DNA of 64,000 nucleotides from Effrenium voratum. Lineage: Eukaryota > Sar > Dinophyceae > Suessiales > Symbiodiniaceae. Within the stretch, counting starts at the first letter, position 1. The number at the start of each line of letters is the position of its first letter. The DNA lies in NCBI GenBank assembly GCA_963377175.1, contig CAUJNA010000191.1, positions 1,211,039 to 1,275,038 of the forward strand. Direction: 5' to 3'. Below, piece by piece: positions 16,591-30,850 of the stretch. The notes under the pieces were generated by a model, which saw only the letters and a program-made list of their open reading frames with translations, was not told the DNA's origin and did no database searches. A program made the position numbers and the translations under genes.

Positions 16591-19500
16591 GTTCCCAGCA
16601 ATAAACAACAATTATGCAAGTCTTCCTGGTGAAAAAGGACCTCCGCCCTTCCGGGCAATTTGAGACTCCCCACTTTCCAGCCAACGATTTCCCATGTCCA
16701 ACACAAAACAAAAGTCCGCTTCAAGGAGTCTTGTGGCAAACCATGCTTCCCAAGGCAGTTTGAAGACTGTCCAAATCAACAGTCCACTTTCAGCCCATGT
16801 CCATCCCAAAATCGACAGTCCACTCTCAGCCCAGTACAAAACCTTTCAATTGTCGAGGCGCTGGTCCTCTGGCGCGCGCTCGTTTGTAGGCGTGCTGCGG
16901 CTGCTGAGCATCGGGGAGGAGGCACTGCGCATCCTGCAGAACAGGGTCTCACGGACCCCAATTAGGTGACCGTAGCCCTATGATTGTATTTTGGTGCAAT
17001 CTGGAACCTGTTTGCTAGCCAGGTTTGAAGGTGACGAACTTGCTGTTCCTGAAACAGGGTTCCGGAGTAATCCAAAAACCACCTGCTTTACAAGTATTGT
17101 TGTCGGCCCAAATGTATGCTTTAAGGCTGACCCTGTCAAATTTAGGTCGGCATAGGTCAAGACTAGCCCGGTGATTCGGATCACCCTTTAACCCAAACCA
17201 TAAAGGCTTGTTTCCAAACGCAACATGAAACCCCAAACTGGGTGGTTTAACCAGCCAAACCACAAAATGAGTGCTTAACAACTGGTGGAACAGGCTTTGG
17301 CACCCAACACCCTCCCCCAACACCCCACACGCGAACCCCCCCCTATTTTCGAGCTGGGCGTCAACCTGCCCCCATCGGAGGTGACCGGGCCTCAGCTTCG
17401 ATCGTGTCTTGAGCTCAGCGGGGGTTCCCAGGAAAGCAACGAGAACCGTAGGGAGAAAAAAGTAAAACAACAAATTGGAACCATTTGATTTTGGGGTTTC
17501 CGTGTTTCGCTGAACCCGACAAAAACCGAAGAACTGCTTGGAAAATGTTTGGGGAAACTCATGCAACAAGCAGGCCCAATCAACGTGCCGTTGGTTCGAA
17601 GTTCTACTCCGGAGGGCCTGGAAGAACTGTCAACACCCGCCAGTGTCGATACATCTGGACAAGGGCCAGCAATGAAACAGCTGGCTCCACACAATGGCAA
17701 AATAGGGTTCTGGCTGGTCGGAGTGCCAAGTGCCCCCTATGACTTGAGCTGTCCCTGCAAACACCCACATTGGATATAGACTCACCAATGACAAATGGCG
17801 CTGCACAAAAGCTTCTCCACCCAGCCACCCCCAATACCAATACGTACTGCGGACCCCCTTTGGCCCCTTTTTCGTAGTTAAGGGGGCACCAAGAAACCGA
17901 CTCTTTTCAGGGACAATTCGGAGAAACACCAATGTTGCTGGCAGAGATGGTAGGGGTCCCTTTTACGTGGGTTCCGCGTCTGGACCGCGGCCAAGAATGG
18001 GCCAAGAAGCTCCGCCCAGCAAGGCGATCGAACAGTGCCAGCTTCTCCGGGCAGTCAAAGTGGACAAAGGTGTTCCTGTCACTTTTGGACTTTTCTTACT
18101 GGGTCGGTCAAACAGGTCCAAGGCGTTTTTCTTAATTCCCAAAGGTATGAGAAAAAAGTGTGTCCAGAAACTCGGAAAGTGAGCTTCTTCTCAGGCCAGC
18201 CACCTGTTCTCTGCATTTCGTTGCATCCAGGGGCCCAAAAGCCAAGGCTTCGAGTCAAGGGCCCTTTGCACGCGAGTAGCCGAAGGGTTCAACCCTCCAA
18301 ATGTCTAGCTTAAAACAGGGGCGCAGGTAGTTGGCAACATGCGGTTGGGTTAGTTGTGTAGTCGCCCCGTAGAGATAACGGTGCCATCAACGCTCTAACG
18401 TGTCGGAACAACTCGAATGCCTGCGCAAAGCATCACGTGGGCGGGGCGTCCGTGTCACTAGCTGAAAAGGTTGGCATGCATCCAGAACGTTTTGGTTTTG
18501 GTTGGAAAACCGTACCTATGCATACTCTATGCATTGTTGACTTCACAAGGACTATAGGCGGCCCATATGCAACGGTGGTGATGGCAGTTGCGGGCAAAGG
18601 AAACGCACAGGGCATCCGCAAAAGGGAAATGTGTCATTCGATACAAGCAAATCATGGGAAACGTGTGTTTCCGGAAAAATGGGCCTTGCAAATGGAAATT
18701 CCTTTGGCTCATCCTTGACACTGCAACGGCAACTAAAAAAGGGGCTCCAATTTATGAAAACAAACGAATGGTCCTCAAATGGCTTCCTTTGAAGGAATTG
18801 AACCACCTGTGCACCCTACGAAACTTGGGTTGTTCAAAGTGAGCCTTCCAAAGACATGTGGAAAGTGGACAAAGGATTGAATGCACACAATTCAATGGTC
18901 GTGTTGGGTGAACTGTGATAACTTAATATACTTGACCAACCTGAAATGAGGGTACCCCGGAAGAAACCTTTCTCACGAGCAATCATGGGTCACAAGCCGA
19001 TGGCCTTGTGACCACTTGAATTGCGAATCAGCTTAATTCAAAAACTGGAAACGATGAACCACCAAGTAAAGGACCCCCACCTTTGTTTAGCTCGTGATAA
19101 TTTGCCCAACGCCCAATCCATCGGCCTGATGGGCAAATCCATTCCTTCCCAGACTTCAGCCATCCTCGGATGCAGCAAGTACCGTCTCCTGATCACGCCT
19201 TGAAAAGCTATTCCCGGGATTCCTGGCAAAGTTTGACACTTTGCATTTAATCGCAGTAAGAATAGTAGCCCTGGATACATCTACACTTCATATCGGTTGC
19301 TCTCGAACATGAACTCCTAGTAGACCCCGAAAGCCTTGTAGCTACTATGGCACCAAGGGTGTAGTGTCTACCAGAATTGTTCACTTTCCCAGGCCGCTGG
19401 TCTGGGCGTGCACAGCTCTCATTGCCAAAATGGCCAGCTTATGAAAGCTAGGCTCATTGGTTTAGATACGAGTCACAGAGAAACATCTTGAGATTCATGA

Positions 19501-22500
19501 TTCTACACAGGGCCCCCTACCTTCCCCATTCACCATCACCCACTTTTGTGTGGCCTTCCCCGCAACTCATGTTGTGCAGGTTTGGGGCTCGTTCTCGGGG
19601 CTTCTTTTGAATTGAATTCCTCAATTCGATTGCCGGGGAGTTTAAACCGGCAAATCTCAGCTTTTCTCTAGGTGGTGGTTCGGAATGGTGGTTTGGAGGT
19701 TAGGGGGCGGCTTGACGTACCATGTAGAAAGTTTACAACAGCCGTTCAAATCCCCAAGCAAACCATCGAAAAGCTTCGCAAACCAGGCACTCAGTCACAC
19801 AGCCCGACACTTCTGGCTTGCAGACCAGTTACGAAGAGCGCGCCTGCCCATGGCAAGTGTTCAAGCGAGAAACTCATTTGGGAAAACAAACAGCAACTGA
19901 AACAGGGTTGCTCCAAAGACCTCTAAGAGTTGAGGACATCAACATGACCCACCAATTGTCAACCCCTGTGGGTTGGCGGCTGTTTTGAGGTTTGAGCAAC
20001 CCTGAATCATGGGCTATACCCTTCAAAACGGTTGGTGGCCAACCCCCCCCAAATAAAAACAACAACAATAACATAATTAACAAACAAAAAGCCGTTGCTT
20101 GGGGGGTAGCCCTATTGGGGTTACTTCAATGGAAGCCAGACAAGAAGGACAACAATGATTGGGTGTCTCCTGTTCTCTCGGTTGACGAAATGGCAACAGG
20201 GCCAAGTTTTCCAATAAACTCAAGCATCGCAACTGTTTGAGAACCATGCGGGTGAGCCGCTGCCACTTCACAAAGGAAACACTTGGCCGGATCATGTTGG
20301 AACTTGACGAACAACTAGAAGGGAAGTCCCATTTTGAAGATTCGCCTGCAGAAAACGGCCCCAGCAATTTGACAGTCGCATTCATCTGAACAATCTGCCT
20401 GAATTCAGGAGTGCCAAAAGACCTCCAATATGAATGTGCCCATGCAGAACGCAATCCATCACAGGTGAAATGGGTCCTTCTGCCTGTGCGCTGTTAAGTG
20501 GCGTGGCGTTTCACCTTTCTCTTTTTCTTTCCCAGTGATCCTGCCCAAATTAAAATTCCTTTCTTTGGCTGCTTGTTTCCGTGCAGCACCCAAATCCTAG
20601 CAACCAAAGCCTCTTTAATGAAGGGTCTAAACCGGTCTAAACGGAACACATGTTGACATGTTCCATTTTTCCTTTGGCCGTCATGGGAACACTAGAATGG
20701 GCTTGGCACCCAGAAACGTCGGCGAAGCCTTCGTCTCCCCAGCCTCGGGTCTTGACCTGCGGGAGTCGAATTCGCCATGAACAGACCGAGACAAATCATC
20801 CATCCCCCGGTTGAAGCTTCCTTGGAAAGAAGCCGCAACCCCGCGATAGACCTATTTGGGGTTGTGTTTTCTTTGGGGGACCCCATTTGGTCGGTTTGAA
20901 TGGGAAAAGCAGCAGTAAGCCAAACAGACATGTGAGGGGAGGCGGGGCCTATTTTGACATACCAAAATCTCAAACAAACAATTTCAAACACTCAATCAAG
21001 GAAACCTCTTCACAAGGATGATTAGTCTTCACCTTGCGTGCCCGCTAAGTGAGCTTGTCATGAGTCACAACCTCTAAGTGTGCGCCTGTTCTTGGGAAAT
21101 CAAAGTTCAACTCTCAGCGCTCAACCACAGCGGGTCTTGAAAAAATGCAGCAAAAAGTAGGTGTGTTGAAGAAACCCTTGTTGCTTTCAAGGCCGACGTC
21201 TGGGCCGGCCTGCATTTGCGCATGGCCACTTCGGCCACGGGCCACAGGCAAAATCATGTCTGGGCTGTTTCTGGGCTTAGGAGGTCCGAACGTCTTCCTG
21301 ATGTTGACGGTTGGTTTATGGGTTATGGGGTAAAGTCGCGCAGCGTTTGGGACTGGTGGGGCGAAGCTGTAGCAACCAAGTCGCATTAAACACAAGTGGC
21401 CGCCCACCAGCCGGCACTCAATCCGATTTGTCTTGCTCCGGCGAGACATGCGCCTTTTGCCGAAGCAAAAGGAAACCGCAACGCGCGCGCCATCAAATGG
21501 CCGACGGCCCTGCCCTGCAACAAACAACTTCGTCCCCGTGCCTGGGTGATGACTGTGCCCTTCGCCACAAGGAATGCACATCTTCGGCCTGGCTGCGAGA
21601 GAAGAACGACCATGCAAAGCGACGTGGAATGCCCCAATATGCCCCAATCCAAGCAATGCCAACTCTGCGGTTCTGCTGATTTCCCCCGCTGTTCCGCTTC
21701 CCTGTGCCTAGTTGCTCAACTAGGCATTGGACGAGTTGCAGGAAAGTCCCAGAATCACCGCGATAGCACCTATAATTGAGGTGTTTTTCTTCAACTACAG
21801 ATCATTCGATAGCAACTCCTGCGCAGGGACTGCCCAAGAACAGCGTGTTGGTAAGAGTCGCTTCTCGACCTTGACGTGGGTTACATCATTGTGAAGAATC
21901 ACGCTCGCGTTCGAGGCAAATTAATCCATTTCGGAGGTTCTTCATTTTGAGACAAACCCTTGTATACACATATTTTAGTTGTGACGGCCTGTGTAAATAA
22001 ATAACTATATATATACATAGTTGTGTTGATATCATACGCGCTTTCCCCCGGAGCAAACAGCTCTAACCTTTTGCACGTTTGATGGACAAAAACACTTCAA
22101 CCGCAGCTTTACATGAAGCGCAATCTCCCCCCGCAGCTCTCTCTCTCTCCCTCTCGCTTTCTCCCTTTTGGCCAGCAGCATCCAAGAAAAGAAGCCCTCC
22201 AGTGCCAAAGGAAGCAGCAATTGCCTCCGCAAGCCAAGGGTTTTTGCGCGCAAGCGGCGCTGTTCTCTCACGCTTAAGTTGGGGCAAGGAAAGTGAGGCA
22301 GGCACAAAGCCTGGCTGCCATGCCCGGCGGTAAGCTTCATTTCTGCAAGGCTGCACCGACGAAGTCATCAATTTTCGCTGATTCGTCAAAATCCTGACCA
22401 GGTTTTTAAAAAAGTACAAACAAAACCAGCCTCCGAAGGATGCGTCTTGAGACAGCTTGCAGGCAAGAGGGCACCCTGTTGAACTCTGAGACTGCAAGAA

Positions 22501-23330
22501 GAAGGCCGAGTAGCGTGGGGTGTTTGAGCAGAAACATCCTGACAGCAAACCCCCAGGCGCATCTAGCCCTGATTGCGGCCTTGGTTTTAGTCCCGCAGTG
22601 GCCAAACATCTTGCTCTGCAGCTAGCTCTTGTCGGGGTTTGAAGGTGTGGGCCTCAGAGGACATCCCGCACCAGCACAGTAGACGCTTGTAGCCTGATTC
22701 AATGCAGACCTGCTTCGGGTGATGGTCGTTCTTAAGCTCAGGGGCGGTGTACGCTGCAGCAGCTACGATGGCTACTCCGCATGATCAAGCGACTATTGAT
22801 CACCCAGTCCTCAGGTAAGCAGAGGGTGATTGACGACGTGGTATCTGGCGCCAACCAGCGCAGGTTTTGCTCTGCCTCAGCCATGTGTTCACCTCCGCGC
22901 CTTCTCCTGGGCCAAAGGCAGGAGCCTCGCTGACAGCCACGGGTTTTGGGGAAGACTTGCCAAATGCTTGTAGGAAAGTGCCCGTCAAGCCAGCTCACAG
23001 CGCCGCTTGCTTGGTAGCGTTTTGCAACATGCGCAGGCGCAGGGTGGCTCTTCGTCAGAAAAACGTGTCGGGTCGCTCCTTGCAAAGGATCGGCCAAAGA
23101 CCCGACTGCCCAAGCCACATTCTGGCGAAAGGCTTGGGTTGGGTTCAAGCCCAAAAGGAGGGCCGTTGAATGTGAGCAAAGCTGAACATGTGCAACAAGC
23201 CTGCCCAAAGCACGGCACATAATAGTTTCCAAAAGGTCTAAGGGGCCAAGATCAAAACGAAGATAAGCCATGAATCTAGACCACCCAGTTCAAATCTAAC
23301 CAAACAGCGCACTTAGCATGCCCGCCCTAA

Positions 23331-23398
23331 ACCGGACGGTGTCCATGAGCCAGAACCTTCTGTCACCGGACGGTGTCCATGAGCCAGAACCTTCTGTC
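23331..23398. repeat. 34-bp perfect tandem duplication
   Basis: Two identical adjacent copies of a 34-bp unit starting ACCGGACGGTGTCCATGAGC. Identity implies a recent duplication or an assembly artefact. Confidence 0.95.
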
Positions 23399-24850
23399 AC
23401 CTAATCACGTGACATTGGCCCCCGAGACTGATATTCAACCATCCAAAGGGGAACGCCCATATCCCACTGCCGGATTGGCCCACACGAAGTCCAAACTTGA
23501 ACTCAGGGGGAGTGAGCCTTGAAGGGCCCAAACACATTCCGGCAAACCCTTTGGTTGCCCGAAGGAAAACAAAGAGGCAGCAAGCAATGCTATGAGGTCC
23601 TCTACGCTGAGAAACACACATTTCATCACATTTCCACTTCCATGCTAAGCGTCACCCCGCCAAGAGGAAACGGAGGAAACTCGCTTTCAAATTGCCTCAA
23701 AAGGTGATGCGCAAAACCACCGAAAGGGGCAATACAGGGCCGGTTCCTTCATTGCATCAACCACCTTTGCAACCAATCCTCCAAATTCGCTGGTATTTGG
23801 AAGCTGGATTCGGGTACTTCTTTAACCGAATTTGGGAAATCCAACTCAAAGCGGGGCAGGCCTCAGCGAGCTCATCGTCCGAATAGACTCTGGCGATGGG
23901 TTCTGGCCGTGAATTCACCCCCGAAACAAAAACGCCTCCCTCAATTTGGGGTGGGGTGTTTGGGTGATTCTGGGTGGATAACAGGCGAACAAACAAAACA
24001 GTATGCGCGATGTGGCGTTGTCTTGTTCGATGGTGGTTGTTTAGCATCTGGCTCTTGCCTGCACCGGCTGAAAGCAGGAGTGTCCGATGCTTACTGCTGA
24101 CAGCGAGCATCCCACGCAGGCTAATCAGTTTGCCCCTTTTGGGGTCCGGTGGCCGAGGACAAGGCAATGCGCCCAAATAACTACGCAAGCATTTTTGGGG
24201 GCTCCTTCCGAATTGTGCTTAATCAACGGGGGTTGAACCAAGTTGAACCTCTTGAAACCATCACTCTTTCAACCACCCTCATGGGAAACATGCCCTTTGA
24301 TCATCCAAACCCGTCCACCTCCATGCCTTTGCAAACTGCAGGTTTCCGCGTACAGGGTGCGCCTATTTGCTCACAGAATGCTGGTGCTGCTTCAGAAGTC
24401 GCAGAGTGCTTCAAATCCCAAACAGTGCCCAAACAAATCGCACTTTCCTCGATTTTGCCCGGGATGCAAATTCTCCCCATGCTTCTTCCCGCCTTCTTGG
24501 TATCACGATGTATCATGCAAAGTGGCCCTGAAACCCCCTCTTCCAAAACCATGGTAGGGGGAGCACTGCAGTTCACGCATCCGTCTGCGGGCGAGCTGCC
24601 AAGATAAACTCTTTGCTGCAGAGCTTCGTCGTAGGTGTCAGCAGCCTCAAGAGGCTGGTGTGACTTCCTTGCTGCCTGGTTTCAAGATGCCACCTTATGC
24701 ACCATTGTGAAGGCAGTCTCTCTTTGGGGTGACGCTTAAAATACCTTGACATCCATGTTTAATAGCTCTTTGCCAACGGAGAAAAAAAGTGCTTTGACCC
24801 AAACAGTAGAGGGGAAATATCAGGGGCCCTGCAACAAAAAGCCTTCCATG

Positions 24851-24882
24851 ACATGCCGCGCCTCGCATGAGGCGCGGTATGT
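24851..24882. repeat. 14-bp inverted repeat with 4-nt loop
   Basis: ACATGCCGCGCCTC (24851-24864), loop GCAT, GAGGCGCGGTATGT (24869-24882): 14 pairs with a single G-T wobble. It lacks the TTTTCT tip, so it is not a member of the covarying hairpin family. Confidence 0.9.
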
Positions 24883-25095
24883 GCCCTCAAGCCCCAACCA
24901 CGGGTTCGACCGTGCACTCGTGTCAGTGGCAACGACCGAAATTCGTCTGACGTCGGAAGGCATAGACAGAAAGTCAAATTCGATTGGCTGCGCGCATCGG
25001 CACAAGCTGCGCCAATAAGAACAATAAAATGCCCTGCAGGTTGAAGCTGGGATGAGGAAAATGATTTGACCATCCAACCTAGTAAGGGACCGGAG

Positions 25096-25096
<1 letters not shown>

Positions 25097-25162
<66 letters not shown>
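25097..25162. repeat. (CA)n microsatellite
   Basis: About 33 uninterrupted CA dinucleotides. Confidence 0.98.
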
Positions 25163-25163
<1 letters not shown>

Positions 25164-28100
25164 CTTTGGTCACCAACGGTTCCAGTCAGAATGCTGCAGC
25201 GCAGCGCTGCTTCCACCTCCCGAGCGAAAGCAACTGAGGCAAACTGCTGCCTTGCTAATTTCCTGCACCTCCTGCCAAGAGACACAGGGAAGGCTGCAAA
25301 ACACTCACAGGATCCAATCAATACAGACACGCTGGCCCAACCCAGATTTCCAAGCATGAAGATAACCTAGTATGGCCAAATGCCCACAGGGAGTACTCGC
25401 CCCTGGAGGGCCTAAAGAAAAACCTCCAATTGGAAGGCCGCGTCCAATCCCAAATCCCGGCTCATGGGACATGATCGAAGGAAGCTGTGCAACATACTCC
25501 TTGCGAACCACTCTTCCCATTGATCAAACCCCCGAAGAAGAAATATGGCAGCTGAGGGGGTATGTTCCAGGGGTCTGGCGGTACAGCCAATAAGTCGCTT
25601 CCCTCCAAACATGCAGAAACTGGCCGTAACAGCACACACACGACCGCCGACCCTGATCCTAAGGGGGGTGTCTCTCTTTTCTTAATAGCTCTCGGAAAGA
25701 ACCTGCAAATCAGAATTCCCCAAACACAAAACTGGCTGCTCCATAGGCGCTCCCAAGCAGCTACCCCTCCCAAGCGTTGTTTTTGGCACTCCTCTGCGAA
25801 TGTAGGCTCAGACCTCGGCTGAGCTAGCCAACATGGTTTCCTTTCCGAAACAATCCAAAAACGGATGTCACATGTTGAGATGGATTTCAAGAAACAATGT
25901 GAACCATCTGAGATGTTCCGAACTGACCAAAATGGTCTCAAGGGTGCCTTTGATTGTGCAGGGTCACCTGTCTTTACAGGCCAAAAACAGACTCGCGCCT
26001 CCAAGCACAACAAATAAATAGCTGAATTCTTGACTCATTCGCATCAACTGTGGGGGGAGGCGCTTGAAGCCGTCGTCATCTGCCAAGCCGCGCTGTTGCT
26101 GCGATCGAGCTGCCCATGGCTCATCCTACGCCAGTTGCTTTTCTGGCGGCACGTGGATTTTGGGAAACCTTTAGCCCGCACCTTGCGCGGCCTTGAGATT
26201 TGGTTGCCAGGCACATCTGGCTCCCAAAAATATCCGGCAACCCTCGCCTTCCTACTGCTTGAGGAAAAGCAGCCTGTGGCAAAGCTACGCAACTGGTGGG
26301 TGCCTCAAACGTCGAGTGGACCTTTCGCATCCCATGCCTAAGAGCTACCACTCACGAGGAATCCGCGCTCCGTTTCTTGCAATCGAATTAGATCAGCGGC
26401 CGTGCACGCATTGACGCGAGTGCCCACAGGGCACCAAAAGTGAAGCAGGGCTTCCCCGTGCAAGCAAAAGTCTTCAAACATCATGCTTCCAGATTTCCGG
26501 ACCGCCGCTCAAATGACTTCGTTGCATAATTGATGTACTTTGCATCTCCTGGTTGACTCGTGGCCAGGAAGAAAACATCCGAAAACATCTGACCCTTGGT
26601 TTTTTTATGTGAAACGCTGCAAGCAATTCTGGCTGATGATGTATGCGTTCCTTATGCATTTGTTTGCCTTAGCAACGGGCCACTTGAAAGGTCGAACAAA
26701 TTGTCCTGCTTCACGCCAAAAGCCATGAGCCAATTCTGGTGAACTGAGCTGCGAGATCCACGCATTAAAAAGCGAGGCGCACATTCCGAATCAAGTTGCG
26801 CTTGTTTCAACGAGTTGGTGAGCCGATCGTTTGACGCTGTAACTTGCCAGCAAATGACTCCATAGCTTGCAAATCGACAATCGTGTGAACTGTTGCACTG
26901 TTGCGCCTCAACGGGACCGCTCATGCACGAATTCCAGAGCTGTGCTCTCGTGCACATCAAATGCCGAAAGCATTGCCAGCCCCTTTGAATAGTAGGGGAA
27001 CCTTTCCAACACCAAACTGCCCAGAAAAGGCTGACGATCGGCCCACGGCTAGAGTTTGCGCATTCAACAGCCCAGAATGTGACCTTGTTGCGAGCACAAG
27101 GTCCTGCCACCATCCATCTTCCAAGGGGCGAACGCAATATCAAGCCCGGCTGAAAAGGGACTCAGCGCCATGTTCACTCACATCAGCATCCACCAACTCG
27201 GACCTTGGCAAAGAAGCATCCTTCAAGCAGTATGCAGAACTTGCAATTATTCAGGTCACCCCCAAAGTCCCTCATGGGTTCAAACCAACATCTTTTGTGA
27301 GAAGGCAACTAAATGCGTTCCAAATGACCTTCCAAGGGTCAAAAACTTGAGGCGTTGGCCCACAAAACACGTGTCTTTCGTCGTTGGCGTGGAAAACTGC
27401 TTTTACGGTGGGAGATCGCACTTTTCCATAAGATTACGCGCTGTTGGCCCAAAAGGCAAATCACAGCAAAAAGGTAGGCATTTTGAGCATGAAGGTCCAG
27501 GAACCCGTCCACAGCTTTATCAAACAACCCCAACCATGCACATGTGATGAGGTAGGGACCTATGGCCCAAAATTGCCCAGGGAGACCCAGGCTGGTAAAC
27601 CCACTTACAATATCTTACAATTTGCATGGCTCTCGGTTTGCCTTGTTCCAGGTGCTACTATGAAGGCTTAAATCGTTAGAATGGGGGCGCGGGACATTTA
27701 AAGACAAATGAATCAAGCAATACGCACAAGGTTGGCCCCTGATACTACCACTTTTCCCAAGCTCAACAGGTCTCCATCATGGCAGGCAAGTGCCCGCGTG
27801 AGCCGTGTGCCAAAACCAAACGAGGGCAAGTTGGATTTGCATTATTCAAGTAAGATCGGTGGTCTTCCTTTGGCTTCCCCACAAACTACGTGTGGAAGGT
27901 ACTTGGGGATGCATTTTGTTCAGGTTGGATTGCGACTGACCCAGGTGAATTCATCCTTGGGCCACCTCGGTTTCTTGAGCTCTGGGGATCACCGTGGAAG
28001 CTTCCTCGTTTGTTGTGTTCGTTTTGGGGACCGCATGGAGAGGATCCATTTGACTCCCAAAAACCTTTGGCTTGCTAGTTCGAGCCGCGCCTCGTTTCCA

Positions 28101-30585
28101 GGCAAGCATCTCGACGGCCCCAAATTTTGCCAAGAACAACTCCCCAAGTGAAATATGTTGATCAACAAGTGAATCAACAAGCATTGTTCGTAAGGTCCTA
28201 GTGAAAATTGAGCACAAACGCTGCAAATACGCAGGGTTTCAAATCAAGTTGGAATTCGAGGGAAATTGGTCACGGCGCTGGCAGGTGTTCAAACCGGGGG
28301 GGGGGGGGGGAGCATTTGGAGGGTACTCTTTATGTTTGGAACCAACCAATCATTTCGGAAGATCCCATCATCTAAGAAAAGCCCATTCGATCAACGCATA
28401 ACATTTGTTGCCCCCCCGCCGCAAAAATGGGCAACCCCCGACCATACGCCAGCAAGATTCTTGCCAGTTCCACAAGGGCCACAAGAAAGAAGCAAAAAGC
28501 AAGTCCCTTGGGGTCATTTCCCTGGCACATCAGGGGCCACGTTTTTAAAAGGCGCCCGGCGTTCGAGTTGGAGACCATGTCCAGGTGCGAGCGTTCCAAG
28601 GGTCCGCGAAGGCCTCGAGTCTCGAGCTTCTGAGGCGTGACGACTTAGGCAGGGAATGAGAAATGGAAACCCGAGGAAACCCATCCTCCCCATGGTTTCC
28701 AAAGGGAATCCGCAGGTTCATTCCCGAAAACCAGAAAATTGGCATTCCCTACTGAGCAGCAAGTTGAAGGAATTTTGCCTGGCGTGAAGGAGGGGACATG
28801 TAGGGAAAACACGGGTTTTGGGAGGAGCCACCCGTTAGAACCCCCTGCCCACGACTGACACACCATGTATATCCCTGTTTGATGGACAAACTGAAGAGCA
28901 CGCCCCCGAAAAAGTGTGTCCACACTTGTTGTGACTACAACTCCAACTTGAAAAATGGTGGGTGTCAACACATCATTGAGTCTTCCCCCCAACCCCAAAA
29001 TCCAAACTGTCGGAAGTTCGATTGAATTCCAAGAGTTTCCAAAGGAATATGGGTGACTCTAGGTCTTAGGATGCCACACGCATAATTGTCCTTTGGTGCA
29101 AGCTGGACCCTTTCTTCGCTCCCCTGAGTAAAGATCCAAAACCATGCTACAGCCGCTCGGAGGACCCTGCCTCCGGTCTGTGACACAGGGCCCAGATCGC
29201 GCTTCTGCTCGCGCTTGGTGTTGGAAGTGTCAATGACTCCGAAGCTGGGACCTAAAACGCGGGCGGTGGGGCAGGGATGCAAACATTGTCCACCTTGGGC
29301 ACACACACATTGGAACTATTTGGGGGGCAAGCTTCGCGCATTGTGCCCCCCTTCTGCTGGCGCTACGAGTCTCCCATACAATGCATTAGTTTGACGTTTG
29401 GGATCGAAGAGTGGATTTGGATTTTCCCCGGTGACTCATGTTTGCTTGAGGGCGGCAAATCGGGCATACGTCCCATGGGCAAATAGGCAAGCTGAACATA
29501 GGTTTCTGGTCAAGAACAGTCAAGTAAGAAAGCTGGCCAGCCAACAACCTGGCTTTATGTGCGCCGTGGTACGGCGCGATCAGATCAAAACTGCAGGACA
29601 TGGTCAGAGTTCCATGAAAAACATCACTGCATTGGCTCCTTAAAACTCCCTTTCAAAGCGTTCATGAGCATCTGCACCAGCCCTTCAACCTCAAAAGCCA
29701 CAAGCTATGGACAATAGACGGCAAGGGGGTGGGTCATACAGTAAGGGTGATCATGGTTCTGAGCCCAGATTACCAAACGTCTTGCTTATTTCGCCGGCCC
29801 CAACAGATCCTAAGCTTCATAGTAGTCCAACCTTTGCATGGGGAAAATGGTCAGAACAAGAGCGCATCAAGACCTCCAAGCAACAACATGTTCAGCTCAT
29901 GTTGTGTGGTTTCTTTCTATGATGTGGATGCCGGCTGTAGATACCACAGTGTACTTAGTGCAACGCCGTTCCAACGGTGCACGTTGATTTTGGCAAACCC
30001 CAGCCACCAGTCCCTCAAAACATGCATAGAAAGATACAGAGCCTCGGATGTAGCACCCATCTTTTTAGAGGAAGTATGAGCTTGTTTCCACTGGGGCGAA
30101 CCAAATGGTGATTTTCCCAGGCTTTCAGCAACCCAAAAAAAGGTACTTTAGCATGATACGAGGAAACGATTGAAATTCTGACACAACCAGCAACTGGCTG
30201 AATTTTCGCAGAGCTTGGAGCTGCCTTGTTGAAGCGAAAAGTTGTGGATTCCCTCCAAAAGCTTCCTTACCCAAAAACCGTCTTTTTGCCTGGTTGACAA
30301 CTCCCAGTCAAATAGGTGTTTCCTTGACGTTAAGTTCCAAGCCCCATTGCAATCTCTGATCCAAATGGGCTTCACTCTGTTTCAGTGTACCTTGTTCAAG
30401 GTTCATTTCAAAGGGACACGAAGGGAAATCCACCCAAGTTTCAGGGTGGATTCGCCATTTTGAGACCAAGCCATATGAGCAATTTGAGACTCCTCTTGTA
30501 TAGAACAAGGACATTGGGTAGCGCGATCGGCCTTTTGTAACTCATCGTTGCGTGCTATTGCGTTTCACGAGGATTCGGAATACAC
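25163..30585. other. Gene-free stretch
   Basis: No recognisable gene. Open frames (longest about 183 codons, 25462-26013 minus) match nothing I know. Includes a run of G at 28295-28310 that could mark a sequencing weak point. Otherwise unique-looking sequence. Confidence 0.55.
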
Positions 30586-30850
30586 TTTGGCAGCTGCAGC
30601 TCGAAAGTCACAACCTTCAACTTTTGAGTGCGAAAGTAGAAAAAGGAACTACACTGGCAGCTCCGGCTCGAACAAAGCAACTTTTCAGCACAAGCGTAGT
30701 GAAGCAAGTGCACTTTGGCAGCTCCGGCACGAAAGTTGTAACTTTTCAGTGCAAGTGTAGAAAAGAAAGTACACGTTGGCAGCTCCGCCTCGACAGTCGC
30801 ACCTTCAGTACAAGTGTAGTAAGGGAAGTAAACTTTGGCAGCTGCTCATT
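30586..30850. repeat. ~60-bp degenerate tandem repeat, about 4.5 copies
   Basis: Units begin with TTGGCAGCTSC at about 30587, 30654, 30714, 30775 and 30834, spaced 67, 60, 61 and 59 bp. Each unit contains a GCTCGAAAGT-like block, a CTTTTCAGTGCAAG-like block and a GTAG..A.GAAGT-like end. The copies have diverged well beyond sequencing error. Confidence 0.88.

Larger units (their letters stand above)
16591..25090. other. Gene-free stretch
   Basis: No recognisable gene on either strand; open frames are short (mostly under 185 codons) and match no family I know. It contains a pair of ~35-bp repeats near 16775-16840 (ACAGTCCACTYTCAGCCCA core), a CT-rich tract near 22138-22170, a 34-bp tandem duplication at 23331-23398, and a strong hairpin at 24851-24882. 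Confidence 0.6.

Noticed and set aside
16968..17005. Spliced-leader-like CCGTAGCC...ATTTTGG
   Set aside because: The dinoflagellate leader has these blocks adjacent; here 11 bases intervene and the GCTCAAG end is missing.
24895..24930. tRNA T-arm-like sequence around GGTTCGACC
   Set aside because: The loop is one base short and no acceptor, anticodon or D arms can be fitted.
26136..26156. TTTTCTG near-match to the hairpin tip
   Set aside because: Flanking bases do not pair (TGC/GGC) and there is no outer stem.
27018..27036. Minus-strand near-match to the hairpin tip (CAGAAAAGGC)
   Set aside because: The inner triplets read GCC/GGG and the outer arms are not complementary.
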